This document shows positions 1 to 8,278 of a DNA stretch of 64,000 bases, one piece after another. Every line of letters begins with the position of its first letter. Position 1 is the first letter of the stretch. Location of the stretch: positions 128,347-192,346 of the forward strand of contig BEIN01000002.1 in NCBI GenBank assembly GCA_002898375.1. Reading direction: 5' to 3'. The DNA is from a bacterium HR37 (GTDB lineage: Bacteria > Desulfobacterota_D > UBA1144 > Nemesobacterales > CSP1-2). Below the pieces are notes generated by a model that was not told the origin of the DNA, did no database searches, and saw nothing but the letters and a program-made list of their open reading frames with translations. A program made the translations under genes and the position numbers.

Positions 1-119
1 TTGGTGGTCAGATAATGAGTCTGGGGGCAGGTATACAGATTCCCTTTGGTAGTGATGAAGTAACGGATTTTGCAAACGTGGGTTTCCTTCTGGATCTGAT
101 TATAAGGTTTGGAAGTTAA
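1..119 (+). CDS. C-terminal end of an unidentified protein, possibly an outer-membrane beta-barrel
   Basis: Partial gene. The frame is open from the window edge to a TAA at 117-119 and gives 38 residues. The visible tail alternates hydrophobic and polar residues and ends in LLDLIIRFGS, which resembles a last beta-strand of an outer-membrane barrel with an aromatic near the C-terminus. That is only a resemblance; no family can be named from so short a piece. A strong hairpin with a T-run follows directly. Confidence 0.4.
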   Translation, partial: GGQIMSLGAGIQIPFGSDEVTDFANVGFLLDLIIRFGS

Positions 120-146
120 AGTCCTAGGGTCTCTTTCAACTTAGTT

Positions 147-195
147 TTTTGGGCTATGGATTAACTTGTATTAATTCATAGCCCAAAATTTTTTT
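147..195 (+). terminator. Rho-independent terminator
   Basis: GGGCTATGGATTAA (151-164) pairs with TTAATTCATAGCCC (171-184) around a 6-nt loop, with one G-U pair. The stem is lengthened by TTTT (147-150) against AAAA (185-188). Seven T follow at 189-195. It ends the upstream partial gene and sits just before the -10-like TATTAT (201-206) of the ABC gene. Confidence 0.85.
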
Positions 196-212
196 CTGGG
201 TATTATTTTTAC

Positions 213-1130
213 ATGACCTATGAAGCTGTAGTCTTTGCCGAGGATCTGTCAAAGGAGTTTGGTTCAATCCGTGCAGTTGATGGAATCTCTTTTTACGTAA
301 GAGAGGGAGAGTGCTATGGTTTTCTTGGTCCAAATGGGGCTGGGAAAACAACTGCGATCCGGATGATTTACTGCCGTACCCCTGTTACCTCCGGTGTTCT
401 TAAGGTGTTTGGACTAGATGTAAGGAGGTATGGAAGGGAGATAAAGTCTATGGTGGGGGTTGCTCCTCAGGAAAACAATCTGGACCCTGATCTGGATGTT
501 ATAGAAAACCTGCTTGTATACTCAAGGTACTACGATATACCTAAAAAAGTGGCAAGGGAGAGGGCAATGGAATTGCTCAGGTTCCTTAGCATCGACGAAA
601 GGAGAAAGGAGCAGGTAACCAAGCTTTCCGGTGGAATGCAAAGGCGACTTGTAATTGCAAGGGCGCTTATTAACAACCCAAGGCTTCTGGTTCTTGATGA
701 ACCTACCACCGGGCTTGACCCTCAGGCAAGACACCTTATATGGCAGCGCATAAGAGAGCTAAAAAGGCAGGGGGTTACAATGATTCTTACCACTCACTAT
801 ATGGAGGAGGCAGAACAACTATGTGATAGGGTAGCAGTTATGGATCTTGGAAAGATACTCGTTGAGGGGCCTCCACGGGAACTTATAGAAAGGTATGCAG
901 GAAAAGACGTATTTGAGATAAGGCGTGTTGAGGATGAAGGTTTTCTTAAAGCACTGAGGGGGCTAGAGTTTAGTTTTGAAAAAGCGGGTGATACGATTTA
1001 TATCTACTCTAACAATGGGGATGAAATAGGTAGGAGGCTATTTTCTATAAAGGACATTGAGGTTCTTCATCGCCGTTCAAACTTGGAGGATGTGTTTCTA
1101 AAGTTAACGGGTAAGGAACTAAGGGACTGA
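213..1130 (+). CDS. ABC transporter ATP-binding protein (ABC-2 / drug or polysaccharide export type)
   Basis: This is the cytoplasmic ATPase subunit of an ABC exporter. Walker A GPNGAGKT is at residues 39-46, the Q-loop Gln at 86, the signature LSGGM at 138-142, Walker B LLVLDEP at 158-164 and the switch His at 195. A C-terminal domain of about 80 residues follows, as in CcmA/NodI/DrrA-type ATPases. The length (305 aa) is usual. No permease gene is adjacent, because the next gene runs the other way, so the substrate is unknown. A TATTAT lies 6 nt before the ATG and there is no clear Shine-Dalgarno sequence. Confidence 0.9.
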   Translation: MTYEAVVFAEDLSKEFGSIRAVDGISFYVREGECYGFLGPNGAGKTTAIRMIYCRTPVTSGVLKVFGLDVRRYGREIKSMVGVAPQENNLDPDLDVIENLLVYSRYYDIPKKVARERAMELLRFLSIDERRKEQVTKLSGGMQRRLVIARALINNPRLLVLDEPTTGLDPQARHLIWQRIRELKRQGVTMILTTHYMEEAEQLCDRVAVMDLGKILVEGPPRELIERYAGKDVFEIRRVEDEGFLKALRGLEFSFEKAGDTIYIYSNNGDEIGRRLFSIKDIEVLHRRSNLEDVFLKLTGKELRD

Positions 1131-1165
1131 TGGTAAACTGACTATCTGTTCTGGATTGTACTAGC

Positions 1166-2506
1166 TCAGGATTCCATCTCTATATTCTCAAAGATGGCCC
1201 TTTTTACCGCTTTAAGATCAGGGGGAAGTTCTATTGGGGTATTTGCATATCTTGATTTTACCCCTTCAAGTGTTCCCTGATGGTATCCAATTTTAAACTC
1301 CACAAACTTAAGCCCGTGTGCGGTGGATATGATTACTATCCTGTCTTTTGGATTGAATACCTTTCTGTTTAAAAGCTTTAAGAAAACTGCAATTGCTACC
1401 CCTGTGTGGGGGCAGTTAAAAGTGCCGGTTCTGTCAACAAGTGCAGCAGCATTTGCAAGTTCATCTTCGCTTGCCTGCTCAACTATACCGTCAAACATCT
1501 TTAGTATCTTTATTGCCTTTTTCACACTTACCGGGTTTCCTATCTGAATTGCACTTGCAAGGGTCTTCTTTGCCTTTACGGGATGAAACTCTTTAAAACC
1601 ATTTAGGTAGCTAAGGTAAAGGGGGTTTGCATTTTCTGCCTGAGCACAGACCAACCTTGGTAGCTTTTTTATAAGACCGAGTTCATACATTATGAGAAAG
1701 CCCTTTCCAAGTGCGGATATGTTTCCAAGGTTTCCACCGGGTATGATTACCCAATCTGGAACCTCCCAGTCGAACTGCTGACATATCTCTATACTTACGG
1801 TTTTTTGCCCTTCAATGCGAAGGGAGTTCATGGAGTTTGCAAGGTATATGTTGTGCTCTGTGCATATCTTCTGAACCATTTCCATACAGCCGTCAAAGTC
1901 CGTATCCAGAGAAAGTACAAGAGCACCGTTTGAGAGCGGCTGAACAAGCTGGGCAACTGAGACCTTATTTTTTGGAAGAAACACTATTGCTCTTATTCCC
2001 GCTGCTGCACAGTATGCTGCAAGTGCGGCTGATGTATCCCCTGTAGATGCACAGGCTACAGCCGGGATGTGCATGCCATCTGCTATCATCTGTTTGACAA
2101 CAGATACAAGAACGGTCATCCCAAGGTCTTTAAAAGACCCTGTGTGGCTGTTGCCACACATCTTTATCCACAGATCCTCTATTCCTACCTGTTTTCCAAA
2201 ACGTTCTGCCCAGAAGACATTTGTTGCGCCCTCATACATTGATACCACGTTGTGGTCTTCAACGTATGGACAAACCCACTCTTTCTTGCCCCAGACAGAG
2301 CTTCCATATGGCCATACTTGTCTTCTGTAGCGATCGTCAAAGAGTTTTTTCCATTCTTCAGGTGTTTTTTTTCTAAGCTTATCCAGGTCGTGAACTACCT
2401 CAAGAAGCTCTCCGCATCTCCTGCAGCGGTAAACTATTTCATTTAGCTGGTATGTTTCACCGCATTCCTCATTTATACACTGAAACCAAGCTTTGTATTC
2501 ACACAT
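1166..2506 (-). CDS. thrC: Threonine synthase
   Basis: PLP enzyme converting O-phosphohomoserine to threonine in the cytoplasm. An N-terminal zinc-ribbon-like segment has Cys10, Cys15, Cys28 and Cys31. The PLP lysine is Lys126 in [11 protein letters not shown], and a glycine-rich phosphate loop PGGNLGN follows. At 446 aa it fits the class with an N-terminal ribbon. It stands alone, with no homoserine kinase or dehydrogenase nearby, and is divergent from acyP. It has a well-formed promoter with a leader of roughly 10 nt. The last residues are Met-Glu-Ser. Confidence 0.93.
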   Translation of the reverse strand: MCEYKAWFQCINEECGETYQLNEIVYRCRRCGELLEVVHDLDKLRKKTPEEWKKLFDDRYRRQVWPYGSSVWGKKEWVCPYVEDHNVVSMYEGATNVFWAERFGKQVGIEDLWIKMCGNSHTGSFKDLGMTVLVSVVKQMIADGMHIPAVACASTGDTSAALAAYCAAAGIRAIVFLPKNKVSVAQLVQPLSNGALVLSLDTDFDGCMEMVQKICTEHNIYLANSMNSLRIEGQKTVSIEICQQFDWEVPDWVIIPGGNLGNISALGKGFLIMYELGLIKKLPRLVCAQAENANPLYLSYLNGFKEFHPVKAKKTLASAIQIGNPVSVKKAIKILKMFDGIVEQASEDELANAAALVDRTGTFNCPHTGVAIAVFLKLLNRKVFNPKDRIVIISTAHGLKFVEFKIGYHQGTLEGVKSRYANTPIELPPDLKAVKRAIFENIEMES

Positions 2507-2522
2507 GCTTTATACCCTAAAC

Positions 2523-2551
2523 AAAATACAACCTAGGAATTTAGGTGTCAA
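2523..2551 (-). promoter_or_regulatory. thrC promoter
   Basis: On the minus strand TTGACA (plus 2546-2551), a 17-nt spacer and TATTTT (plus 2523-2528). Sixteen nt separate the -10 box from the thrC ATG, which predicts a leader of about 10 nt. Confidence 0.7.
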
Positions 2552-2614
2552 CATGATTTTAATATAATACTTTAATGGTTTAATCTAATCTATCAAGTTT
2601 TGGGTCAAAAACAT

Positions 2615-2643
2615 TTGACACAAACTCTTAGCTTTGGTAATCT
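2615..2643 (+). promoter_or_regulatory. acyP promoter
   Basis: TTGACA (2615-2620), a 17-nt spacer and TAATCT (2638-2643). The -10 box ends only 11 nt before the acyP ATG, so the message should carry a leader of about 5 nt. Confidence 0.7.
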
Positions 2644-2654
2644 GAGCTTGAGGT

Positions 2655-2936
2655 ATGGGTAAAGAGCGAGCGCATATTGTGGTTTACGGTAGAGTTCAGG
2701 GAGTTTTCTTTAGGGCATCAGCAGAGGAGAAGGCAAGGGAACTTGGACTTACCGGATGGGTAAGAAATAGGAGTGATGGTACGGTGGAAATTGTAGCTGA
2801 AGGGGATAGAGAAGAGCTTGAAAAGCTAATAAGCTGGTGCCACATTGGTCCAAAGCACGCTCGTGTAACCCGTGTCGAAGTGGTATGGGAGCCTGCAACA
2901 GGTGAGTTTTTGGACTTTACAATTAGATACGATTAA
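2655..2936 (+). CDS. acyP: Acylphosphatase
   Basis: Small cytoplasmic enzyme that hydrolyses acyl phosphates. The motif VYGRVQGVFFRASAE near residues 10-25 carries the catalytic Arg, and GWVRN near residues 36-40 supplies the catalytic Asn. The length of 93 aa is typical. It starts a rightward run with the MBL hydrolase, 16 nt downstream. Its ATG follows GAGG closely. Confidence 0.95.
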   Translation: MGKERAHIVVYGRVQGVFFRASAEEKARELGLTGWVRNRSDGTVEIVAEGDREELEKLISWCHIGPKHARVTRVEVVWEPATGEFLDFTIRYD

Positions 2937-2952
2937 TTAACTGGGGTAGAAT

Positions 2953-3597
2953 ATGATAGTAAGGTGCATACCTGGTGGTTCTTTCCTTACAAACTCCTAC
3001 ATAGTTGCTGATGAGGAGACAAAGGAGGGGATTCTTATAGATCCCGGAAGTCAGGTGGATGAGGTTCTTGAAGAGATAGAGAGGCTTGGACTTAATATCA
3101 CAAAGATTGTAAATACACACGCTCATATAGACCATGCAGCTGGTGTTGAGAAAGCAAAAAGGGAGCTTGGAGCAAAGTTTTATCTGCATCCCAAGGAGGA
3201 GCCGGTTTTGCTGGCACTTCCTGAATCCGCTCTGCGTTTTCCTGAGTTTGGCCATGTGGATGTTCCCGAAATAGATGTTTATGTAGAAGAGGGTGACAGC
3301 ATAGAGTTTGGTAACTACACTGCAAAGGTAATACACACCCCCGGTCATACTTATGGTAGTATATGCCTTTTGGTTGATGAGAGTGTCTTCTCAGGTGATA
3401 CCCTCTTTGCTGGGAGTGTGGGCAGGGTTGATTTAACAGGTGGTACATCCATGCGAGAACTTATTCGTTCTATAAAAACGAAGCTTATGGTTTTGCCTTC
3501 CCACTATAAGGTTTACCCGGGCCATGGTCCCTTTACAACTATCGGAACCGAGAGGAGAAGCAATCCTTTTATAGCTGGTGGTATAGTTCTTTTTTAG
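2953..3597 (+). CDS. Metallo-beta-lactamase-fold hydrolase (glyoxalase II / YcbL-like)
   Basis: Two-metal hydrolase, cytoplasmic because no signal peptide is visible. Metal ligands are seen in order: NTHAHIDHAAG (HxHxDH), HTPGHTYGS, SGDTLF and YPGHG near the C-terminus. At 214 aa it matches YcbL-type short glyoxalase II homologues and lacks the extra helical domain of classical glyoxalase II. The substrate may be S-lactoylglutathione or another thioester; I cannot tell. It sits between acyP and the ftsB-like gene. Confidence 0.85.
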   Translation: MIVRCIPGGSFLTNSYIVADEETKEGILIDPGSQVDEVLEEIERLGLNITKIVNTHAHIDHAAGVEKAKRELGAKFYLHPKEEPVLLALPESALRFPEFGHVDVPEIDVYVEEGDSIEFGNYTAKVIHTPGHTYGSICLLVDESVFSGDTLFAGSVGRVDLTGGTSMRELIRSIKTKLMVLPSHYKVYPGHGPFTTIGTERRSNPFIAGGIVLF

Positions 3598-3605
3598 GTT
3601 TTCTA

Positions 3606-3872
3606 ATGAGGAGAGTACTAAGATACACACTCATACTGCTTCTTGTTTCGTTCTTGAGTTATGCGTTCGTAAAGGAGATTGCAAGATTGTATTTTCTTTA
3701 TGAAGAAAATCAGAGGATAGAAGGCAGGATTTTTGAACTTCAATTGGAGAACAAAAGGCTTAAGAAAAAGATAGAGGCATTAAAAAACGATCAACGCTTT
3801 ATTGAAAAGGTAGCAAGAGAAGAACTAGGGATGATTAAAGAAGGTGAGAAGGTATTTAAATTTAAAGAATAA
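3606..3872 (+). CDS. ftsB: FtsB/DivIC-type septum formation initiator
   Basis: Small bitopic division protein. The N-terminal membrane helix spans about residues 7-25, followed by a coiled coil (EENQRIEGRIFELQLENKR region) and the family ending in which REELGMIKEGEKV is recognisable. In other bacteria FtsB bridges FtsL and FtsQ at the divisome. Its 88 aa is usual. Its 3' end overlaps the GGDEF gene by 29 nt, which suggests coupled translation. Confidence 0.85.
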   Translation: MRRVLRYTLILLLVSFLSYAFVKEIARLYFLYEENQRIEGRIFELQLENKRLKKKIEALKNDQRFIEKVAREELGMIKEGEKVFKFKE

Positions 3873-5964
3873 ACTTGGTTTTCCAATCTCTGTCTATGAT
3901 TTTTTTCTTACACTACTTTCTTTTGCCATTTTGTTTCTAGTTTTAAAGAGGGGCTTTAGAGACATTAACTGGTTCTCTGGCTTAGCCTTAGGGCTTTTGG
4001 CCCTCTCTATCTTTTATCTTTTGCATAGATACGGAAGACATATTGAACGCGTTTCTGTTGTAAGAAAGGTAGAGGTTGCTGTTTTATTAGCCCTTGCATG
4101 TGAGATAGCTCTAGAAGTATTGGGAAGGACTCTTTACCCGTTTTTATACATAGCCAGTCCCATATTATTTGTTTACCTTGGTTGGCAGGCATCTTTAGCG
4201 TTTGTGGTTCTTGTTTCATTTGCCGAAACGGTTCTTTACTATAACGACGTAGAGGGCTTAGGTGATGTCCTCTACACTGTTTCTCCGCTTGTAATCTCGA
4301 CTTTCGGCCTTGGATACATGATAAATAGAAATCGGAAGTCAATGCCGGTTTTTAGAGAGGTTATAGGTCAGGAAATTGGTCCGGATCCGGTACTGGATAA
4401 GGAAGGTAGGGAAAAAGAGCTTCTTGGTGAGTATGAGTTAAAAAAGAAAAATGCCATAAGGGGTTCTATAAGGATGCTAAATGATATTTTATCTCCCCAT
4501 AGCATAGTGCTCTATGTGAAAGGGGAGGGTGGCATTTTTGAGATATTTGATTTTGTCTCAAAGAGTGAAAGGCTTATAGATAAGGAGCAGAAACTGCACT
4601 TTCGCAGTGGGTATTTTGGATGGGTAGTTAAAACTAGAACCCCGGTTTTGTTAAACGATATAAGAAACCGCAGAGAAAACCTTATATACTATACCAGGGA
4701 GGTTCCCGTTGAATCCCTTATTATAAGCCCTGTTGTCGAGGATGAGGTGAGGTCTTCTGATACAATGGGTGTACTGGTCGTTGACAGCTTAGAGAAAGAT
4801 GCCTTTGGTGAGAAGGAAAAACTCGTTGTATCTCTTGTATCAAAGCAGATTGCCCACATATTGACAGAGTCTTTTCTGTCACAGAAGGTACAGCTTAGTT
4901 CTAGGGAGCTTGACTCCTTTTATGAGTTTACAAAGAAGCTTGGATCTACGCTGGAACTGGAAAATATTATCGACCACATTATAGACACACTTGAAAAGGT
5001 TTTCGATGCTGACCTCTTCTGTATAACCCTTCTCAGCGAGAGTGGGAAAGCAAGTGTTCTAAAGCGTGTGGGTTTCCAAAGAAGGGAGGATCTCGAAGGG
5101 AAGCTGGTACCCCATGAAGATACACTCGTTGGGTTGGTATCTGAAACCGGAGAGTACTTTGGTTTTGATGACATTTCCACAAGAAAAAAGTACAGAAGCG
5201 TTTTTGGTAAAGAACTTGACCTTGCACTGGGAATGAACGGTATAAGGTCTGTTCTAATTTACCCTCTTAAAGAGATCAAGGTGTATCCGGATAAAGAGGT
5301 AGAGAGCGTAATTGGGTGCATCTTTATAGGGAGAAAAGAAAAAAAGCCATTTAACGATGCAGAAAAAAGTATAGCAAGGATAGTTGCCCAGGAGAGTGCA
5401 AAAGCAATCTCAAACTCTATTGTTTACCTTAAGGTAAGGGAGCTTGCTATAACGGATGGACTTACAGGTCTTTACAACTACAGATACTTTCAGGAAGCGC
5501 TTTCTCATTTTCTTGCACACTCTGATAGGTGTGAAGAGAAGCTTTCTCTTGTTTTTATAGATCTGGATAATTTTAAGCATGTTAACGACACCTACGGACA
5601 CAAATTGGGTGATGTTATCCTCAGTCAAGTAGCTGATAGGATCTCCGGGTCTCTTAGAAAGGTTGATATTCCTGTAAGATACGGGGGAGATGAGTTTGCG
5701 GTTATCCTTCCAAGTACTGGAAAGAAGGGTGCGCTTCTCGTTGCAGAGAGAATAAAACAGAGGGTGGAGCAAAGGGCTTTTAATGTAGATGGTAAAGAGA
5801 TTTTTATAACGCTTAGTATCGGTATAGCCACTTACCCTGATAGTGCTTCTACCAAGGATGCTTTAATTGAAAAGGCTGATATTGCTCTTTATGAGGCAAA
5901 GAAGCGGGGAAGAAACAAGATCGTTCACTACGAGGATTTATCTTTTAAAGAAGTGGTAAGCTAG
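3844..5964 (+). CDS. Membrane-bound GAF-GGDEF diguanylate cyclase
   Basis: Probable c-di-GMP synthase. About 150 N-terminal residues form several membrane helices, followed by two GAF-like sensor regions (about 195-340 and 365-525) and a C-terminal GGDEF domain. The active-site loop reads YGGDEF near residue 615, and RKVD lies five residues before GGDEF, which is the RxxD product-inhibition site, so the enzyme should be active and feedback-controlled. The chosen GTG start lies inside the ftsB gene; no ATG is available near the N-terminus. Its pairing with a division gene may be only positional. Confidence 0.85.
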   Translation: MRRYLNLKNKLGFPISVYDFFLTLLSFAILFLVLKRGFRDINWFSGLALGLLALSIFYLLHRYGRHIERVSVVRKVEVAVLLALACEIALEVLGRTLYPFLYIASPILFVYLGWQASLAFVVLVSFAETVLYYNDVEGLGDVLYTVSPLVISTFGLGYMINRNRKSMPVFREVIGQEIGPDPVLDKEGREKELLGEYELKKKNAIRGSIRMLNDILSPHSIVLYVKGEGGIFEIFDFVSKSERLIDKEQKLHFRSGYFGWVVKTRTPVLLNDIRNRRENLIYYTREVPVESLIISPVVEDEVRSSDTMGVLVVDSLEKDAFGEKEKLVVSLVSKQIAHILTESFLSQKVQLSSRELDSFYEFTKKLGSTLELENIIDHIIDTLEKVFDADLFCITLLSESGKASVLKRVGFQRREDLEGKLVPHEDTLVGLVSETGEYFGFDDISTRKKYRSVFGKELDLALGMNGIRSVLIYPLKEIKVYPDKEVESVIGCIFIGRKEKKPFNDAEKSIARIVAQESAKAISNSIVYLKVRELAITDGLTGLYNYRYFQEALSHFLAHSDRCEEKLSLVFIDLDNFKHVNDTYGHKLGDVILSQVADRISGSLRKVDIPVRYGGDEFAVILPSTGKKGALLVAERIKQRVEQRAFNVDGKEIFITLSIGIATYPDSASTKDALIEKADIALYEAKKRGRNKIVHYEDLSFKEVVS

Positions 5965-5981
5965 GGGCTTGGTGTCATCCT

Positions 5982-6818
5982 GTGAAAAAGATTGAGTCTC
6001 CAAGAGAGTTTTTTTTGTCTCGTGGCATCGTTCCCAAAAAGGCTCTGGGACAGAGCTTTTTGGTAGACCACAGGATACTTGAGCGTATAGGTGAAATTGC
6101 TGAGCTTTCAGGTCAGGATGAAGTGGTAGAGATTGGAGCGGGACTGGGTGTTCTTACAACTTTTTTAGGAGAGCGGGTAAAAAGGGTTATTGCAATAGAG
6201 AAAGACCCGCGTTTTATTGATAAGCTAAAGGAAATTACAGCACCCTTTAGTAATATTGAGATTGTGCATCAAGATGCCCTTGGGGTTGAGTTTAAGAGGT
6301 TCTACTTGGGAAATAAACTAAAGGTTGTGTCGAATCTACCATACAGCGTTTCTTCTCCCATACTTATTAAACTTCTCGATGAGCGAGAGTTTTTCTCTCT
6401 TATGGTTTTGATGGTTCAAAAAGAGGTTGGTGAAAGGATAGTTGCCTCACCTGGCACAAAGGCTTATGGCTCCATTTCCGTTCTTATTCAGACATACATG
6501 GATGTTGAAATTAAGCTTCATGTACCTCCAAGTGCCTTCTGGCCTCAACCAAAGGTGGAATCGGTTGTTTTAAAGCTTATTCCACTTTCATCTCCAAGGA
6601 TTAATGTGCCTGATGAGAGGTTTTTTAGAAGAGTAGTAAAGGCTGCCTTCTCTTCAAGAAGAAAGATACTGGTCAACTCCCTTTCCTCCATTTTCCCCAG
6701 AGATATGGTAGAGACTATACTCAAGGCAGCGGAAATAGACCGGAAAAGAAGGGCTGAAACCCTGTCTCTTGAGGAATTTGGAAGGGTTGCCTATGAGGCT
6801 TTTATAAGGTCAGGTTAA
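5982..6818 (+). CDS. rsmA: 16S rRNA (adenine1518-N6/adenine1519-N6)-dimethyltransferase
   Basis: KsgA/RsmA dimethylates two adjacent adenines in helix 45 of 16S rRNA. The SAM motif GAGLG is at 52-56 and the catalytic NLPY at 118-121. GQSFL near the N-terminus and the C-terminal helical domain are present. The 278-aa length is normal. It starts with GTG, 17 nt after the GGDEF stop, and ends 2 nt from the convergent dacB stop. Confidence 0.93.
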   Translation: MKKIESPREFFLSRGIVPKKALGQSFLVDHRILERIGEIAELSGQDEVVEIGAGLGVLTTFLGERVKRVIAIEKDPRFIDKLKEITAPFSNIEIVHQDALGVEFKRFYLGNKLKVVSNLPYSVSSPILIKLLDEREFFSLMVLMVQKEVGERIVASPGTKAYGSISVLIQTYMDVEIKLHVPPSAFWPQPKVESVVLKLIPLSSPRINVPDERFFRRVVKAAFSSRRKILVNSLSSIFPRDMVETILKAAEIDRKRRAETLSLEEFGRVAYEAFIRSG

Positions 6819-6820
6819 AT

Positions 6821-8221
6821 TTATATGCTGCTTTCACAACAGTCTACAAGATGGGTTAGCAACGCATTCTGAAACTCAACGGCTTTCCACCCCAGTCCGT
6901 TTGCCAGTATTGAGAACACAAGGATTTCTCCCTTTCTGGTAATCAAATAGCCTGATAGTGCGTTTACATTGTTTAGGTGTCCTGTCTTTGCAATTACTCT
7001 GCCTTCAACCTCAGACATTCTAAATCGTCTTTTTAATGTTCCATCTACACCACCAATTGGCAGGGAGGATATGAATTCGGAAAAAATGGGTTTATTTATG
7101 TATGCAAATTCAAGAACCTTTATCATGGTTTGGGGAGAAACCCGGTTTAGGAGGGAAAGACCTGAACCATCGACTATGTTGAATTCATCCTCTACACTAA
7201 CTGCCTTTCTTAGAAAATCAGAGACCACTTTTGAACCCTTTTCCCAGGTTCCTGGAGGACCAAGTATCTCTGCCCCGAGGGTTTTAAACAGGTTCTCTCC
7301 TATGAGGTTTATACTGTTCTTATTATATTGAGTGATTATGGTGTAAAGGGGCTCAGAAAGGTGTGTGTAGAGTTTGTTTGCCCAAGTTGGGGTCTTGCCG
7401 GTGCTTATAAATCCCTGAACCTTTATACCTGAATCCTCAAGCAGTTTTTTAAAAACACTCCCCGTGTATATTGCAGGATTAGAAACAGTAACCTCAAAGA
7501 CAGCCGGAGAAGCTCTTGATGGAATCCTTCCCTTAATCAGTATGGTTTTTCCTTCCTCAAGACGTCTGATTAAAACTGTGCTTTTTCTACCCCCTGTTAC
7601 AGCGTTGTTTATTACATTTACGCTTGTTCCTTTTGGTTCTAGCTCTACAACCGGAGCTTTCCCTGGTTTTGAGGGGCGTACATGTACTCTGTATTTGTTG
7701 TGGTTAAGGGTAAGTGCACCTATGGGTGGACAAAATGGGTTACCTCTCCATTGCTCTTTCCAGCCCTTTCCGTATCTGTCTTGGCCAAAATAGGAGTCAT
7801 CTACCGTGATCCCACCTCTTATCTCCTTTATGCCCATTTCCTTTAGCTTATAGACCATAAGGCTAAGGTCTTGGGTTGTAAGTGTGGGATCCCCATAACC
7901 CTTTATAAAGAGTCCACCATAGAGGATACCGTTTATTATTTCACCCCCTGAGTAGATCTCGGTTTTAAACCGATAGTCTGGCTTAAGGAGTGAAAGGGCG
8001 GTAACCGAGGTTATTACCTTGATATTTGAGGCCGGGATAAACAGTTTGTCAGAATTGTACTCAAATACGCTTTCCCCCCGGGTAAGGGACTTAACCACCA
8101 CACCTAGCTTTCCGTTACTTACTGCTTCCTTTGGGATTAGGTGGTAAAGGTTGGTTTGCGAAAAGGCATATGAACTAAAGGTGATTAGGAGGATTAAGAA
8201 TAGCATCCAAGCCCTTTTCAT
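6821..8221 (-). CDS. dacB: D-alanyl-D-alanine carboxypeptidase/endopeptidase (PBP4 type)
   Basis: Periplasmic peptidoglycan enzyme of the class C (S13) penicillin-binding proteins. A signal peptide covers residues 1-21. The nucleophile motif SNIK is at 65-68, DGSGLS is mid-protein and KTG near 412. At 466 aa it is family length. It is the last gene of the leftward thiD operon, 57 nt after polA. The start codon and next three codons lie in a perfect 13-bp inverted repeat with upstream sequence, and no Shine-Dalgarno sequence is seen, so translation may be structure-controlled. Confidence 0.9.
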   Translation of the reverse strand: MKRAWMLFLILLITFSSYAFSQTNLYHLIPKEAVSNGKLGVVVKSLTRGESVFEYNSDKLFIPASNIKVITSVTALSLLKPDYRFKTEIYSGGEIINGILYGGLFIKGYGDPTLTTQDLSLMVYKLKEMGIKEIRGGITVDDSYFGQDRYGKGWKEQWRGNPFCPPIGALTLNHNKYRVHVRPSKPGKAPVVELEPKGTSVNVINNAVTGGRKSTVLIRRLEEGKTILIKGRIPSRASPAVFEVTVSNPAIYTGSVFKKLLEDSGIKVQGFISTGKTPTWANKLYTHLSEPLYTIITQYNKNSINLIGENLFKTLGAEILGPPGTWEKGSKVVSDFLRKAVSVEDEFNIVDGSGLSLLNRVSPQTMIKVLEFAYINKPIFSEFISSLPIGGVDGTLKRRFRMSEVEGRVIAKTGHLNNVNALSGYLITRKGEILVFSILANGLGWKAVEFQNALLTHLVDCCESSI

Positions 8222-8266
8222 TGTTGGAAAAATGTTAACACGTTTGGGTAGTTATGAAAAGGGCTT
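8209..8266 (-). promoter_or_regulatory. Start-codon-sequestering inverted repeat before dacB
   Basis: In the dacB message AAGCCCTTTTCAT (plus 8254-8266) is perfectly complementary to ATGAAAAGGGCTT (plus 8209-8221), which is the dacB start codon and the next codons. The arms are 13 bp and the loop is 32 nt. Folded, it would hide the initiation site. A terminator is less likely, because no T-run follows and the 3' arm is coding. Confidence 0.6.
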
Positions 8267-8278
8267 TACTAAAAATAC

